Below, one piece after another: positions 26,250-35,900 of a stretch of 64,000 nt of DNA. The position numbers and the translations under genes were made by a program. The stretch comes from an uncultured Bacteroidaceae bacterium (GTDB lineage: Bacteria > Bacteroidota > Bacteroidia > Bacteroidales > Bacteroidaceae): contig CAJOHO010000015.1 of the NCBI GenBank assembly GCA_905234555.1, forward strand, positions 1 through 64,000, in the 5' to 3' direction. Below the pieces are notes generated by a model, which had not been told where the DNA came from, did no database searches, and saw only the letters and a list, made by a program, of their open reading frames with translations. Numbering within the stretch: position 1 is the first letter of the stretch; every line of letters begins with the position of its first letter.

Positions 26250-28028
26250 TTACTTTCCTTGTCTATAGAGGTGGGTGAAGTTCTTGTTGTATAACTCGGA
26301 GAGACCTGCACGATTGTCGATGGCCTCACCAACTACAAGCATCGTGGTGAGGGTAAGGTTGTTGTCGTGGACAATCTTTGCCAAGTCTTTCAGCTGACCG
26401 CGATAAATCTTCTGATCGGGCCAAGTGAGATGGTAGCAGGCAGCAACAGGCGTTTCCGCTGGGTACTCCTGAAGCAGTTCTTGCTGAACGTCATCAACGA
26501 TGGCTGCGCTGAGGAAAATGCACATGGTGCTTTGACTACGAGCCAACAGGTGCAGCTGTTCTTTCTCTGGCATAGGCGTCCTGCCCTCACCACGCGTCAG
26601 GATGATGGTCTGCGTACGTTCGGGAATGGTGAACTGACTCCTTAATTCTGCAGCAGCAGCAAGGAAACTGGAGATACCAGGAGTGATATGATAGGTCATT
26701 CCTTCTTTGTCGAAGAAAGCCATCTGTTCCTGAATGGCACCAAAAATACAAGGGTCGCCCGTATGCAGACGGACTATAAAATGTCCCTTATCATAGTGCT
26801 CCTTCATGAGTGCACATTGCTCTTCGAGGTTCATGTCGGCAGAACTTCGAACTACGGCTCCTGACTTATGACATTCAGTCAAAGCTTTAGGGACGAGGGA
26901 ACCGGCATAAAGAATAAGGTCGGCTTTCTCCAGCATCTTCCTACCTCGAACGCTCACCAAATCGGGGTCGCCTGGTCCTGCACCCACAATCTCTATATGC
27001 CCCTGCTTCTGACGAAGATGCTTCTCGTCAATCGCCAATGCTGCTGTCCAGTTCTTGCCTTTAACCTTGGGAATAAGGAGTTTGCCGTGATTGGAACCCA
27101 GGATGGCGGCAGCCTCACAGACGCTGGGTGTGCCTACGTGTTTCTGTACGGTTGCACTCGGATTTGGGACTTCTACTGCTGCCAGTTCTTCTGCAGTAAA
27201 GAACACCACTTCTTCGTCGTATTCGTCTTCAAGCATCGCACAGAACTCCTCGTCCTCCTTCACGTCGATGGTGCAATACTTGTGGGCGCAAGGCAGAATG
27301 CCTCTTTCGGCAAAGGCCTCATCTATCTCGTCGTAGATGCATTCGTAGTCGTCAGGATGATGAGCCAGTCCGAAACCAATCGTTCCCACCATCGGCACGA
27401 AATGCAGTTCGAGCATTCCGTAGGGAGCTGAGCGATTGTAGGGCGACACAATAATCAGCAGTTTGTATTTTCGTGGGTCTGCCTCGCTGATGTCGTTGAT
27501 GATAGTCACGTGATCTGGTTTGGTCGCTTCCAGATAGTCTGTACCCTCGTCGCGAGCTTCTAACAGCAGGGCAGTAGGTTGACGGTTGACGAACGAAAAG
27601 ATGCAGTCATTCATGTCATAGATATCGCTGGCGACGGGCCAGTCGAAACGTTGCTGGAAGGTGTCAAGTGCCCAAAGTCCTGCGTTGTCGCTTTGGGTGG
27701 TAATCACCTCACGGGCACCAAGGATGGCTGCAATTTCACGGGTCAGGTCGTTGGCGCCTCCCACATGTCCGCTCAGCACAGAAATGACGTTTTGTCCCAA
27801 CGAGTCAATGCAGACCACAGCTGGATCTTTGTGCTTGTCCTTGATATAAGGGGCAATGGTTCTCACACAGATACCCATCGCTCCGATGAAGATGAAGGCA
27901 TCGAACTTCTTCCAATTGGTCGCGATAGAATAGCGACTCACCGAACTGGCGTCAAAGACTTCTTTCAGTTGCTCAGCGATGGGATTGCCTGCTTCGCTGA
28001 TCTGTATGATGGCTACTTTCTTTTGCAT
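26250..28028 (-). CDS. cbiG/cbiF: Fused CbiG and precorrin-4 C11-methyltransferase (CbiF/CobM)
   Basis: Two-domain protein, 592 residues. Residues 1-330: CbiG, cobalt-precorrin-5A hydrolase that opens the lactone and releases acetaldehyde (FIFIGAMGICVRTIAPYI, LSGHVGGANDLTREIA). Residues about 345-592: CbiF SAM-dependent methyltransferase (IEIVGAGPGDPDLVSVRG near 344-361, YAGSLVP, RLHTGDPCIFGAIQEQM, ITPGISSFLAAAA). CbiG is a marker of the anaerobic, early-cobalt route. Overlaps cbiE/cbiT by 16 nt upstream; DUF4491 follows by 1 nt. Confidence 0.95.
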   Translation of the reverse strand: MQKKVAIIQISEAGNPIAEQLKEVFDASSVSRYSIATNWKKFDAFIFIGAMGICVRTIAPYIKDKHKDPAVVCIDSLGQNVISVLSGHVGGANDLTREIAAILGAREVITTQSDNAGLWALDTFQQRFDWPVASDIYDMNDCIFSFVNRQPTALLLEARDEGTDYLEATKPDHVTIINDISEADPRKYKLLIIVSPYNRSAPYGMLELHFVPMVGTIGFGLAHHPDDYECIYDEIDEAFAERGILPCAHKYCTIDVKEDEEFCAMLEDEYDEEVVFFTAEELAAVEVPNPSATVQKHVGTPSVCEAAAILGSNHGKLLIPKVKGKNWTAALAIDEKHLRQKQGHIEIVGAGPGDPDLVSVRGRKMLEKADLILYAGSLVPKALTECHKSGAVVRSSADMNLEEQCALMKEHYDKGHFIVRLHTGDPCIFGAIQEQMAFFDKEGMTYHITPGISSFLAAAAELRSQFTIPERTQTIILTRGEGRTPMPEKEQLHLLARSQSTMCIFLSAAIVDDVQQELLQEYPAETPVAACYHLTWPDQKIYRGQLKDLAKIVHDNNLTLTTMLVVGEAIDNRAGLSELYNKNFTHLYRQGK

Positions 28029-29308
28029 TTCAGAATCGTTATTGGATGGTTGTCGTTAAGTTGAATATGGAGTGGTGGTTCTTGCAGGAGTCCAAGTTCT
28101 GCGCAGGCTTCGTCCCAAAGCTTCTGGCTATCGGTAAGCACCTTTGGTGCGATGACGCTGTTCATCACAATCACACCATCTGGAGCCAGTACAGTCAGCA
28201 CCTTCGCTATGATTTCCTTCAGTTTACCGCCGTGTCCTCCAATAAACACAGCATCGGGGGTTGAGTATGTTGCGATTTTATCGCAACAGGCTAAGAAATC
28301 CCCTATATGGATGTTGATACCAGGCGCTCCAAACCGTCGTGCGTTCTCCTGAATGATGGCTTCGCACTCAGGCCGAATTTCGAAAGCGTCGATCTGCAGA
28401 TGAGGAAACTGCAACTTGGCTTCTATACTGACGCTGCCTGTGCAGAAACCAATATCCCAAAACACCCGACGTGTGGGAAGTTCCAATGCTTGAAGGGTTA
28501 GCAAACGGATGGGCATCTTGGTGATCATCTTCTCCCTGCCGTTCAGCAAAGCGAAAGCGGATTCGTGAATGCCGAATTTACGTGAAGCGAAGTCCCCTCC
28601 AACTCCCCCATGGGGGAGAGATGTGAAGCGTGAAGCGTTTGCTTCTGCAATCACGCAGTTGGGCATCGAGAAGTTGTGTTGCGTGGCTTCTGCAAGTGTA
28701 AGCGTGGTTACTTGTTCGAGTGCAGGATTGCCCAGATGTTCGCCTACATGTAGGATGTAGTATTTATATCCGTAGTCGAGCATCCGTTGGGCGATAGCGG
28801 CTGGGGTATGTTCCTTATCGGTCAGCACACCAATCTTTGTTGTCCTCTCAATAAGTGCTTTGTCAAATTCATGCCAAGGACGACCTGTCAACGACACAAT
28901 CCGCATATCATGATAGGGCAATACGAGGCGATGTGCCAGCATCTGCAAAGAATTGAACGTGGGATAAACCACGATTTCTGCCTCAGGCATTTTGCGTTGG
29001 ATGGTGTTGGCAAAGCCAAAGAATAGCGGATCACCAGAAGCGAAGATGATAAGTGAGACCCCCTCCAGCTCCCCCAAGGGGGAGTGATGTGAAGCGTGAA
29101 GTGTGAAGCGTGAAGTGTATTTGGCGAACACATCATCAAGAGGTACGGTAATATCGATCCATTCTGCATCTTTGGGCAGCAATGGAGCCACAATCTCATG
29201 GTGGCGTTTCCCTCCTGAAAACACCTTACCATTCTTAATTATCTCCATCACCTCTGGCGGAAAGAACGGCTGAGGATTGTCCGTTATGCCTATGACAATT
29301 AATCGCAT
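28013..29308 (-). CDS. cbiE/cbiT: Precorrin-6B C5,15-methyltransferase (CbiE/CbiT fusion) with repeat inserts
   Basis: Bifunctional enzyme methylating C5 and C15 with decarboxylation, 431 residues, as in CobL. N-terminal CbiE (IVIGITDNPQP, FASGDPLFFG near 91-100); C-terminal CbiT Rossmann methyltransferase (FWDIGFCTGSVSIEA near 290-304, FIGGHGGKL near 350). Two GC palindromic elements are in frame: at about residues 76-84, directly before the FASGDP motif, and at about 230-239, in the interdomain linker. Both are preceded or followed by GTGAAGC simple repeats read as FTLHAS-type peptide. Overlaps cbiG/cbiF by 16 nt; 38 nt after cobJ/cbiC. Confidence 0.95.
   Translation of the reverse strand: MRLIVIGITDNPQPFFPPEVMEIIKNGKVFSGGKRHHEIVAPLLPKDAEWIDITVPLDDVFAKYTSRFTLHASHHSPLGELEGVSLIIFASGDPLFFGFANTIQRKMPEAEIVVYPTFNSLQMLAHRLVLPYHDMRIVSLTGRPWHEFDKALIERTTKIGVLTDKEHTPAAIAQRMLDYGYKYYILHVGEHLGNPALEQVTTLTLAEATQHNFSMPNCVIAEANASRFTSLPHGGVGGDFASRKFGIHESAFALLNGREKMITKMPIRLLTLQALELPTRRVFWDIGFCTGSVSIEAKLQFPHLQIDAFEIRPECEAIIQENARRFGAPGINIHIGDFLACCDKIATYSTPDAVFIGGHGGKLKEIIAKVLTVLAPDGVIVMNSVIAPKVLTDSQKLWDEACAELGLLQEPPLHIQLNDNHPITILKCKRK
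28594..28640. repeat. GC palindromic element plus GTGAAGC repeat in cbiE/cbiT linker
   Basis: CCCCTCC, spacer, CTCCCCC-AT-GGGGGAG followed by GTGAAGCGTGAAGCG, the same composite order as at 9177-9228. In frame in the linker between the CbiE and CbiT domains. Confidence 0.8.
29058..29121. repeat. GC palindromic element plus GTGAAGC repeat inside CbiE domain
   Basis: CCCCCTCC, spacer, CTCCCCC-AA-GGGGGAG (29058-29084), then four GTGAAG(C/T)-type units to about 29121. In frame, encoding TSRFTLHASHHSPLGELEG in the protein just before a conserved strand of CbiE. Confidence 0.8.
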
Positions 29309-29320
29309 ATAATTCGTGTT

Positions 29321-29348
29321 AATTATGCATTATGCATTATGAATTATC
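29321..29348. repeat. ATTATGCAT octamer repeat before cbiE/cbiT
   Basis: AATTATGCATTATGCATTATG-type repeat between cobJ/cbiC and cbiE/cbiT. Related copies at 9235-9254, 30815-30826 and 32677-32705. Confidence 0.7.
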
Positions 29349-30777
29349 AAAGGTCGCGTCCAGGTTTCAGTTGTGCAGCATCGTCGTACGTAAGTATCGC
29401 GTTGCACAGCGTTGCAGCCAAATTGCTTCCTCCTTTTCTGCCCTCAACGATCATTTTGGGAATCTGTTTCAACGTCTTAACGGCATGTTTACTTTCGCAG
29501 ACATGCACAAATCCCACAGGAGCGGCAATGATGCCAGCAGGCTTTGCCTTGCCCTTACGCACCAAGTCGCACAACTCCATCAGCGCCGTAGGAGCATTAC
29601 CAAAAGCAAATAGTGCATCAGGATATTCCTCTACAGCCAAACGAATGCCAGCCTGACTGCGGGTAATATCGTTCCCCTCCCCCTTGGGGGAGTTGGAGGG
29701 GGTCGCCATCAGCTTGGAACGTGGATCATTGATATAGCAATGAACCTCGATGCCCAGTCGTTCCAAAGCTCCTTTGCGGATACCGCTGGCAGCCATTGTG
29801 ACATCGGTTACGATATGTTTCAGGCTTCCGTCAACAATTTTGTTATACAGGATTTCCGTCGCACGATCGTCCATCCAGAGGCATTCTTCCATGCTGAAGT
29901 CAACCGTTGTATGAATGGCGTGCAACAATGGCCAGAGTCGCCACTTAGGCACATCGGGATGCTTCATCTCAGAGAGAATCGTGCGGAAACTCTCCGTCAT
30001 AATGCTCTGCCCAGGCTTCTCTTCACTCTTGACGCTCCTCTCTTCACGATAATACCCACGAGGGGTAATCATCTTGCCATCGCTGACGTAAGACTGTGAA
30101 TTGCCGATGAGGATGACGGTAAACATATCCACATCTTCTGGGTCGAACTGGGCAAGGGTAGTAACCTTGATTTCCTGTTCCTCTCTGCCTGCCTGACGCA
30201 CATAGCCAACGGGGGTGTCGGCAGAACGCTCCTTGAGGAATAACTCCTGCAGACGATAGAGTTGCCAGTAGCGACCGTGTGATTTGGGATTGTAGATGGC
30301 TGTCACGAAATCACCTGTAGCGGCAGCCTTGATGCGTCGTTCGATAACAGCCCAAGGGGTCATCAGGTCGGAGAGTGAGATGAGGCAGACATCATGACCG
30401 ATGGGAGCACCCAACAGGGAAGCTGCCTTCTGGAAGGCGGAAATGCCAGGAAGCACCTCGATATCTATGTCCGATTGCCTTTCGCGTTTCATCTCGTAAA
30501 TCAACGGAGCCATACCATACAGACCTGCGTCGCCAGAGGAAATGACAACCACCGTCTTTCCCTGCTCAGCCAACAGAAACGCTTGTTCGGCACGTTCACG
30601 TTCCTTCTTCATGCCTGTGTCGATACATTCGCATCCTGGCTTTGCATACTTCTCAACGAACTTGAAATAGTATTTATAGCCCACAATAACATCAGCCTGC
30701 CGTACTGCGTCGAGTACGGCAGGTGTGATGTCTTCTTTACTGCCAGGTCCTATACCTGCTACAATAATCTTACTCAT
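29347..30777 (-). CDS. cobJ/cbiC: Fused precorrin-3B C17-methyltransferase and precorrin-8X methylmutase
   Basis: Two-domain corrin enzyme, 476 residues. Residues 1-240: CobJ/CbiH methyltransferase (IIVAGIGPGSKEDITPAVL, SSGDAGLYGMAPL, GISAFQKAASLLGAP, TAIYNPKS). Residues about 262-476: CbiC/CobH methylmutase (HTTVDFSMEECLWMD, DVTMAASGIRK, FGNAPTALMEL, PVGFVHVCESK), which shifts the C11 methyl to C12. A GC palindromic element is in frame at about 359-368, and the interdomain linker (near 248-255) is encoded by a GTGAAGA-type simple repeat. First gene of the minus-strand corrin operon, only 49 nt from the stop of the upstream GH2 gene; that gap holds simple repeats and no clear promoter. Confidence 0.95.
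   Translation of the reverse strand: MSKIIVAGIGPGSKEDITPAVLDAVRQADVIVGYKYYFKFVEKYAKPGCECIDTGMKKERERAEQAFLLAEQGKTVVVISSGDAGLYGMAPLIYEMKRERQSDIDIEVLPGISAFQKAASLLGAPIGHDVCLISLSDLMTPWAVIERRIKAAATGDFVTAIYNPKSHGRYWQLYRLQELFLKERSADTPVGYVRQAGREEQEIKVTTLAQFDPEDVDMFTVILIGNSQSYVSDGKMITPRGYYREERSVKSEEKPGQSIMTESFRTILSEMKHPDVPKWRLWPLLHAIHTTVDFSMEECLWMDDRATEILYNKIVDGSLKHIVTDVTMAASGIRKGALERLGIEVHCYINDPRSKLMATPSNSPKGEGNDITRSQAGIRLAVEEYPDALFAFGNAPTALMELCDLVRKGKAKPAGIIAAPVGFVHVCESKHAVKTLKQIPKMIVEGRKGGSNLAATLCNAILTYDDAAQLKPGRDL
29674..29702. repeat. GC palindromic element inside cbiC domain
   Basis: CCCCTCCCCCTTGGGGGAG then spacer and GGAGGGGG, reverse orientation to 9177. In frame, encoding ATPSNSPKGEG. Confidence 0.8.
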
Positions 30778-30826
30778 TCTTTATTCTTCATTCTTCACTC
30801 TTCACTCTTCACTTAATTATGCATTA
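30778..30826. repeat. TTCACTC / ATTATGCAT repeats between GH2 and cobJ
   Basis: The whole 49-nt gap is TTCATTC/TTCACTC heptamers followed by an AATTATGCATTATC segment. No TAnnTTTG box for the minus strand is seen here. Confidence 0.75.
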
Positions 30827-32638
30827 TCATTTCCCTTCGTACCACTTTTTTAGCACGTAGAAGGCTTTCTTCTTCTCGCCTTTGTCGCTATAGAGACCCT
30901 TGCGGTTATAATAGTCCTGAATGCCGTTAAGCACACGACGAGGTGAGCGGAAATCTTTCAGAATCCAAGGAGTTGTGCCTGCCAGACCTTCTATCTTGTC
31001 CAACATCGCACAGTTCTCGATGTACAGGTTCTCCTGGAACTCTTCAGTCCAACGCTGGTTCTTGGCTCCATGATAGCCAGCACGTGCGCCACCACCGAAC
31101 TCGCTGATGATGACGGGTTTGTTGTAAGGAATTTCCCAGCGCATCTTGGGTGCATCATTCACATCGCGATACCAACCGATATACTGGTTAAAGCTCACCA
31201 CATCTACGTACTCATGCATGTTGTCATGCAGACGGTTCACGTAGTTGGATGCACCTGTGACCTCCATCGCCATAGAGATGAGGCGGGTGTTGTCCAGCGT
31301 GCGGGCATATTTCGCCAGATTGCCCAGGAACTGGTCGCGTTCGTTGGAGTGGGGCGTCTCGTTGGCAATCGACCAGATGATGACGTTGGCGCGGTTGTGG
31401 TCACGAGCAATCATGTCGGTAAGTTGCTGACGGGCATTCTCGTAGGTCTTCGTGTTGGTCCAGGCAATGGTCCAATAAACAGGAATTTCAGACCAAACCA
31501 AGATGCCCATCCGTTCTGCTTCGCGCACCATTTCCTCGTGGTGAGGATAGTGGGCAAGACGTACGAAGTTGCAACCCAGTTCCTTGGCCCATGACAGCAG
31601 GAGACGTGCATCTTCAGCTGTGTTGGCACGACCGCCACCGTTGGGTTTTTCGTTATGGATGCTGATACCTTTCAGGAAGATGGGCTGACCATTGAGCAGA
31701 ATCTGCTTGTCGCGTGTCTCGATGGTGCGGAAACCGATCTCATCGTTGATGGTGGAGGTATCGACAGAGAGGCGGACGTCATAGAGCTTGGGGTTCTGGG
31801 GCGACCAGAGCGACAGCTTCTTGGCGTTCACTTTCAGCGTGCAGCTGACCTTTCCTTCGGCATCCGAAGTGAGCTGCTGTTCCAGCTTCAGCTCAGGGAT
31901 GGATACCACTACTTTGTGTCCTGCCTCAGCTTTGTTCAGCTTGGCAGAAAAACTGAGTTCGCGTGTCTTGGCTTTTGCGTCGGCTTTCTGCAGCTGCAGG
32001 TCATAATCCTCAAGATAGACCGTCGGCACTTTCACCAGTCGCACGTCGCGGGTGATGCCTCCGTAGTTCCACCAGTCAAAAATCTGAGTGGGAACGTCCT
32101 CTGCATGACGTTTGTTATCTACCTTCACGATGACGATATTCTCACCCTCACGCAACTTATCGCTGACGTCGTAGTTGAAGGGAGTGAAACCGCCGATGTG
32201 GTGACCTACATGCTGACCGTTCAGATACACATGACAGTCATAGTTCACAGCAGCAAAATAGAGCAGGGAACGGGAGTCTTTTGAGGGCGCAGCCTGGAAA
32301 CTTTTCTTAAACCATACGGTTCCTTCGTAGAAGAACAGCTGATCGTCCTGTGTGTTCCAGTCAGAAGGAATCTTCATCGTGGGCGCTTTGTCGAAGTCGT
32401 ACTCAATGAGGTCTTCTGGTCTCTTTGGTTTCGCATTCTGGAAGAATCCTGAGCGGGTAGGGTTCATGCGATAGTCATAATAGCCTTCTTCCTGCACATC
32501 GACGATGTAGTTCCAGTCACCGTTGAGCGACAGGCTCTCGTAGGCAAATACATTCTGAATCAGGGGAAGATCCTTCGATTGAGCCGAGGCAGTCAGCAGA
32601 CAGCTCAAGGCAAATACGGTTGTCAGTAGTCTCTTCAT
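30827..32638 (-). CDS. Glycoside hydrolase family 2 (beta-glucuronidase/beta-galactosidase-like)
   Basis: Secreted or periplasmic GH2 enzyme, 603 residues. Seen: signal peptide about 1-19 (ASAQ), the sugar-binding jelly-roll with NGQHVGHHIGGFTPFNYDV, an Ig-like domain, and the TIM barrel with LKGISIHNEK near 325, acid/base Glu in WSIANETPHS near 430 and nucleophile Glu in IISEFGGG near 520. The mixture fits beta-glucuronidase best, but beta-galactosidase or another beta-glycosidase is possible. Shorter than LacZ, close to UidA in length. Transcribed from a -7 box at 32723-32716 near a palindromic operator candidate; may read on into the corrin operon. Confidence 0.88.
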   Translation of the reverse strand: MKRLLTTVFALSCLLTASAQSKDLPLIQNVFAYESLSLNGDWNYIVDVQEEGYYDYRMNPTRSGFFQNAKPKRPEDLIEYDFDKAPTMKIPSDWNTQDDQLFFYEGTVWFKKSFQAAPSKDSRSLLYFAAVNYDCHVYLNGQHVGHHIGGFTPFNYDVSDKLREGENIVIVKVDNKRHAEDVPTQIFDWWNYGGITRDVRLVKVPTVYLEDYDLQLQKADAKAKTRELSFSAKLNKAEAGHKVVVSIPELKLEQQLTSDAEGKVSCTLKVNAKKLSLWSPQNPKLYDVRLSVDTSTINDEIGFRTIETRDKQILLNGQPIFLKGISIHNEKPNGGGRANTAEDARLLLSWAKELGCNFVRLAHYPHHEEMVREAERMGILVWSEIPVYWTIAWTNTKTYENARQQLTDMIARDHNRANVIIWSIANETPHSNERDQFLGNLAKYARTLDNTRLISMAMEVTGASNYVNRLHDNMHEYVDVVSFNQYIGWYRDVNDAPKMRWEIPYNKPVIISEFGGGARAGYHGAKNQRWTEEFQENLYIENCAMLDKIEGLAGTTPWILKDFRSPRRVLNGIQDYYNRKGLYSDKGEKKKAFYVLKKWYEGK

Positions 32639-32715
32639 AGTTGATAAAAGATGTTAGTAGTTATTTCTGAATTGTTAATTATGCATTATGCATGATGAAT
32701 TATAATTTCTGTTTG

Positions 32716-32723
32716 CAAAAATA
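32716..32723 (-). promoter_or_regulatory. GH2 promoter -7 box
   Basis: Minus-strand TATTTTTG, a TAnnTTTG match, about 78 nt upstream of the GH2 ATG. The leader contains an ATTATGCAT repeat (32677-32705). Confidence 0.5.
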
Positions 32724-32740
32724 GTGATTTTTTTCTAAAC

Positions 32741-32778
32741 TCAGTTATTTCCTTCTTATTATTTCAAGAAATAACTGA
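32741..32778. promoter_or_regulatory. Palindromic operator candidate upstream of GH2
   Basis: Perfect 11-bp arms TCAGTTATTTC (32741-32751) and GAAATAACTGA (32768-32778) with a 16-nt spacer, lying over the expected -33 region of the GH2 promoter. Suggests binding of a dimeric regulator. Confidence 0.55.
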
Positions 32779-32830
32779 AAATTGACGGAAAAGGATGATT
32801 TCCTCACGGAGTTGAGCAGGTCGAGTTACA

Positions 32831-32867
32831 GAAAAAGCATCAGGGACGCCCCGAAGGACGCCCCTGA
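32831..32867 (-). terminator. Rho-independent terminator of secDF
   Basis: On the minus strand a 12-bp stem (TCAGGGGCGTCC with GGGCGTCCCTGA, two G-U pairs) closed by a TTCG tetraloop (32867-32840), then a T-rich run TGCTTTTTC. Lies 57 nt after the secDF stop. Confidence 0.9.
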
Positions 32868-32923
32868 ATCATCTATTTGAACACTTACTTCCACTTACTT
32901 GTGGAGCGTGTCGGTCATATACC

Positions 32924-35900
32924 TTATTTCTTTTCTTCTACAACGGTTGCTTCTTCTTCGTCAACAGCCTTGATGCGACGACCCATCACGAGGAAGGCCG
33001 TTGGGGCTGCGATGAAGATAGAAGAGCAGGTACCAAAGATCACACCGAGGATCATGGCGAACGAGAAGGAGCGGATGCTGTCTCCACCGAAGATGAAGAT
33101 GGCAAGGAGCACGATCAACGTTGATACGGAGGTGTTGATGGTACGAGCCAAGGTTGAGTTCAGCGATTCGTTGAACAGACGCTGGCGGTCGCGCTTCGGA
33201 TAGAGGCGGAAGTTCTCACGGATACGGTCGAAGATCACCACCTTGTCGTTGATGGAGTAACCGATAGCCGTCAGGATGGCTCCGATGAAGGTCTGGTCGA
33301 TGTCGAGTGAGAAACCGATCCAGCCGTAGCAGAGTGAGTACATACCGATGATGAGGAATGTATCGACGGTCAGGGCTACGATGGAACCTACGGAGTAAGC
33401 CACGTTGCGGAAACGCAGGAGGATGTAGAGGAAGATGGCCACGAGGGCAAGGATCACGCTGATGATGGCACCACGGGTGATGTCCTTGGCGATGGATGGA
33501 CCTACCTTCTGCGAACTGATGATGGAACCAGCGTCGCGGTTGTTACGATCCACGAACTTGTCGAGTGACACCTTCGACTTGTCGAGCATGCCGAGTTCGC
33601 AGAACTTGTTGTAGAGGGTTTCCTCGATTTCTGCATCGACGGTCTTGTCGTCTTCTACATTAATCTTATAGTTGGTAGATACACGCAGCTGCTTGCCTTC
33701 TGTACCGATGGCAATCACACTGGTGGTCACAGGCTCTTCGCTCTTGTTTGCCTTGTTCAGTTCGTCGAATGTGTTGCGGAGGGCAGCACGTGCCTGCTCT
33801 GGCTCAACCTGCTGTACGAACTCAACCTGATAGTTGCGACCACCAGTGAAGTCGATGGATTCGCTCAGGCCGCGAACGGTGAGGGAAACGGCGCAGACGA
33901 TGATGAAGACAAGGAAGAAGAGGAACGACTTCTTGTAGATACCCATGAAGTTGTACTTCGTACCCTGCATGAGGTTCTTGGAGAAGCGGGTCGTGAAGGT
34001 AAGATTCTGCCACTTGTCGCGGTTGAGGCGGTTCTCGTAAACGATACGAGTGAGCCAAACGGCTGTAAAGAATGAGCAGACGATACCGATGATCAAGGTA
34101 GTGGCGAATCCGCGGATAGGTCCTGTACCGAAGTAGAACAGGATGACACCCGTGATGATAGACGTCAAGTTCGAGTCGAAGATGGCGCTGAAGGCGTTGC
34201 TGTAACCAGCAGCCACAGCCGACTTCAAGCCCTTGCCTGCACGCATCTCTTCTTTCGTACGCTCATAGATAAGCACGTTGGCATCGACCGCCGTACCCAG
34301 CGTCAGCACCATACCGGCAATACCTGCCATTGTCAGGGCTGCCTGGAACGAGGTGAGGATACCGAGGGTGAAGAAGAAGTTGAGGATGAGGGCGCTGTTA
34401 GCCACCATACCTGCCTTCAGACCGTACATCATGCACATGTAGATCATCAGGATGATGAAGGCGATGATGAACGAGATGATACCTGCGTTGATGGACTGCT
34501 GACCGAGGGTAGGACCTACGGTTTCGTACTGGATGATGTTGGCTGGAGCCGGCATACGACCAGAAGACAGCACGTTAGCCAGTTCCTTGGTGTCGTTGGT
34601 GGTGAAGTTACCGCTGATTTCGGTGCGGCCACCGTCAATCTTACCGTTGCTCACACCAGGTGCGCTATATACATATCCATCGAGCACAACGGCTACACAT
34701 CCGTGCTCCTGACGGTTACCTACGGAGATAACGTCCTGGAAGGCGCGTTCGGTCATTTCTGCCCAGATACGTGCACCGTCGTAGTTCATGGCCATCGTCA
34801 CCACTGGCTGACCCAGCTGGTTGAAGTCGGCCTTCGACTCCGTCACCTTGTCACCTTCGAGCTGAGCGTGGCCGTTCTGACCATGAGCTGTGTTGATGGC
34901 GTAGAGTTCGAAGAGGGCGTCGTCCTTCACGATGGTGCCGTAGAGTTCGCGCGAGAACTTATTGATAAACGCAGCACGGTCTGATTCGTCCTTGATGCCC
35001 TGCAGCTGCTTGAGCTGAGTTTCGTTCATCTGACCAACGACGATGTCCTGCATCTGCTTCTTTGCCATACCCTTCACGCCCCAGAGGAGCCAGATGTCGG
35101 GTGTCTCGGCATCAAGAATCTCAGTAGCGACGTCGCTACGCAGCATCTGCATCACGGCAGCGGTATCGCGCTCGTGAGCAAAACCGATCATGGCGCCGCT
35201 GGGGTACAAGTGGAACTTAGAGAGCAGCGGAGATTCCTTGGCGTCAGCCTTCTTCTCAGCAGTGGTGTCCTTCTTGTCGGCAGCCTGCTTCAGGATAGCG
35301 TCGGCAGCAGCTTCAGCCTCTGTAGCTTTATCCTTGGTGCTGTCAGCCTTAGCAACGTCCTCCTTGGCAGGTTCAGCCTGAGCCTCTTCTGCCGCTTTAT
35401 CCTGAGCTTGTCGAACGGATTCGTCAGCCTTAGCCTCTTCAGTCTCACCGGCAGCCTTCACTTCCTCAGCGGCAGGAGCACCGGCGATTTCCTCAGCCTC
35501 TTCGGCCTCTGTGTCGGCATTGCCTGCCAACACGTTGTCGATGCGCTGGAAGAGCGGAGCTACGTGCTGTCCGTGGTAAGTCTCCCAGAACTGCAGGTTG
35601 GCACTACCTTCAAGCAGTTTCTTGGCACGCTCCGGCTCCTTGATACCAGGAAGTTCCACCATGATGCGGCCACTGCTACCTTCGAGTTTCTGGATGTTAG
35701 GCTGTACGACACCGAAGCGGTCGATACGGGTACGGAGCACACGAATCGTGTTATCCACAGCTTCGCTCAACTCGCGGCGCAGAGCCGACTCTACGTCAGC
35801 ATTGCTGCTCGTTGGCTTCACCTGGTCGCCCAGTTTCTCTGGGTTGAACACCGTCGTGAGCTTGGCGTCGTTACTTACTTCCTTGAATGCTTTGACGAAT

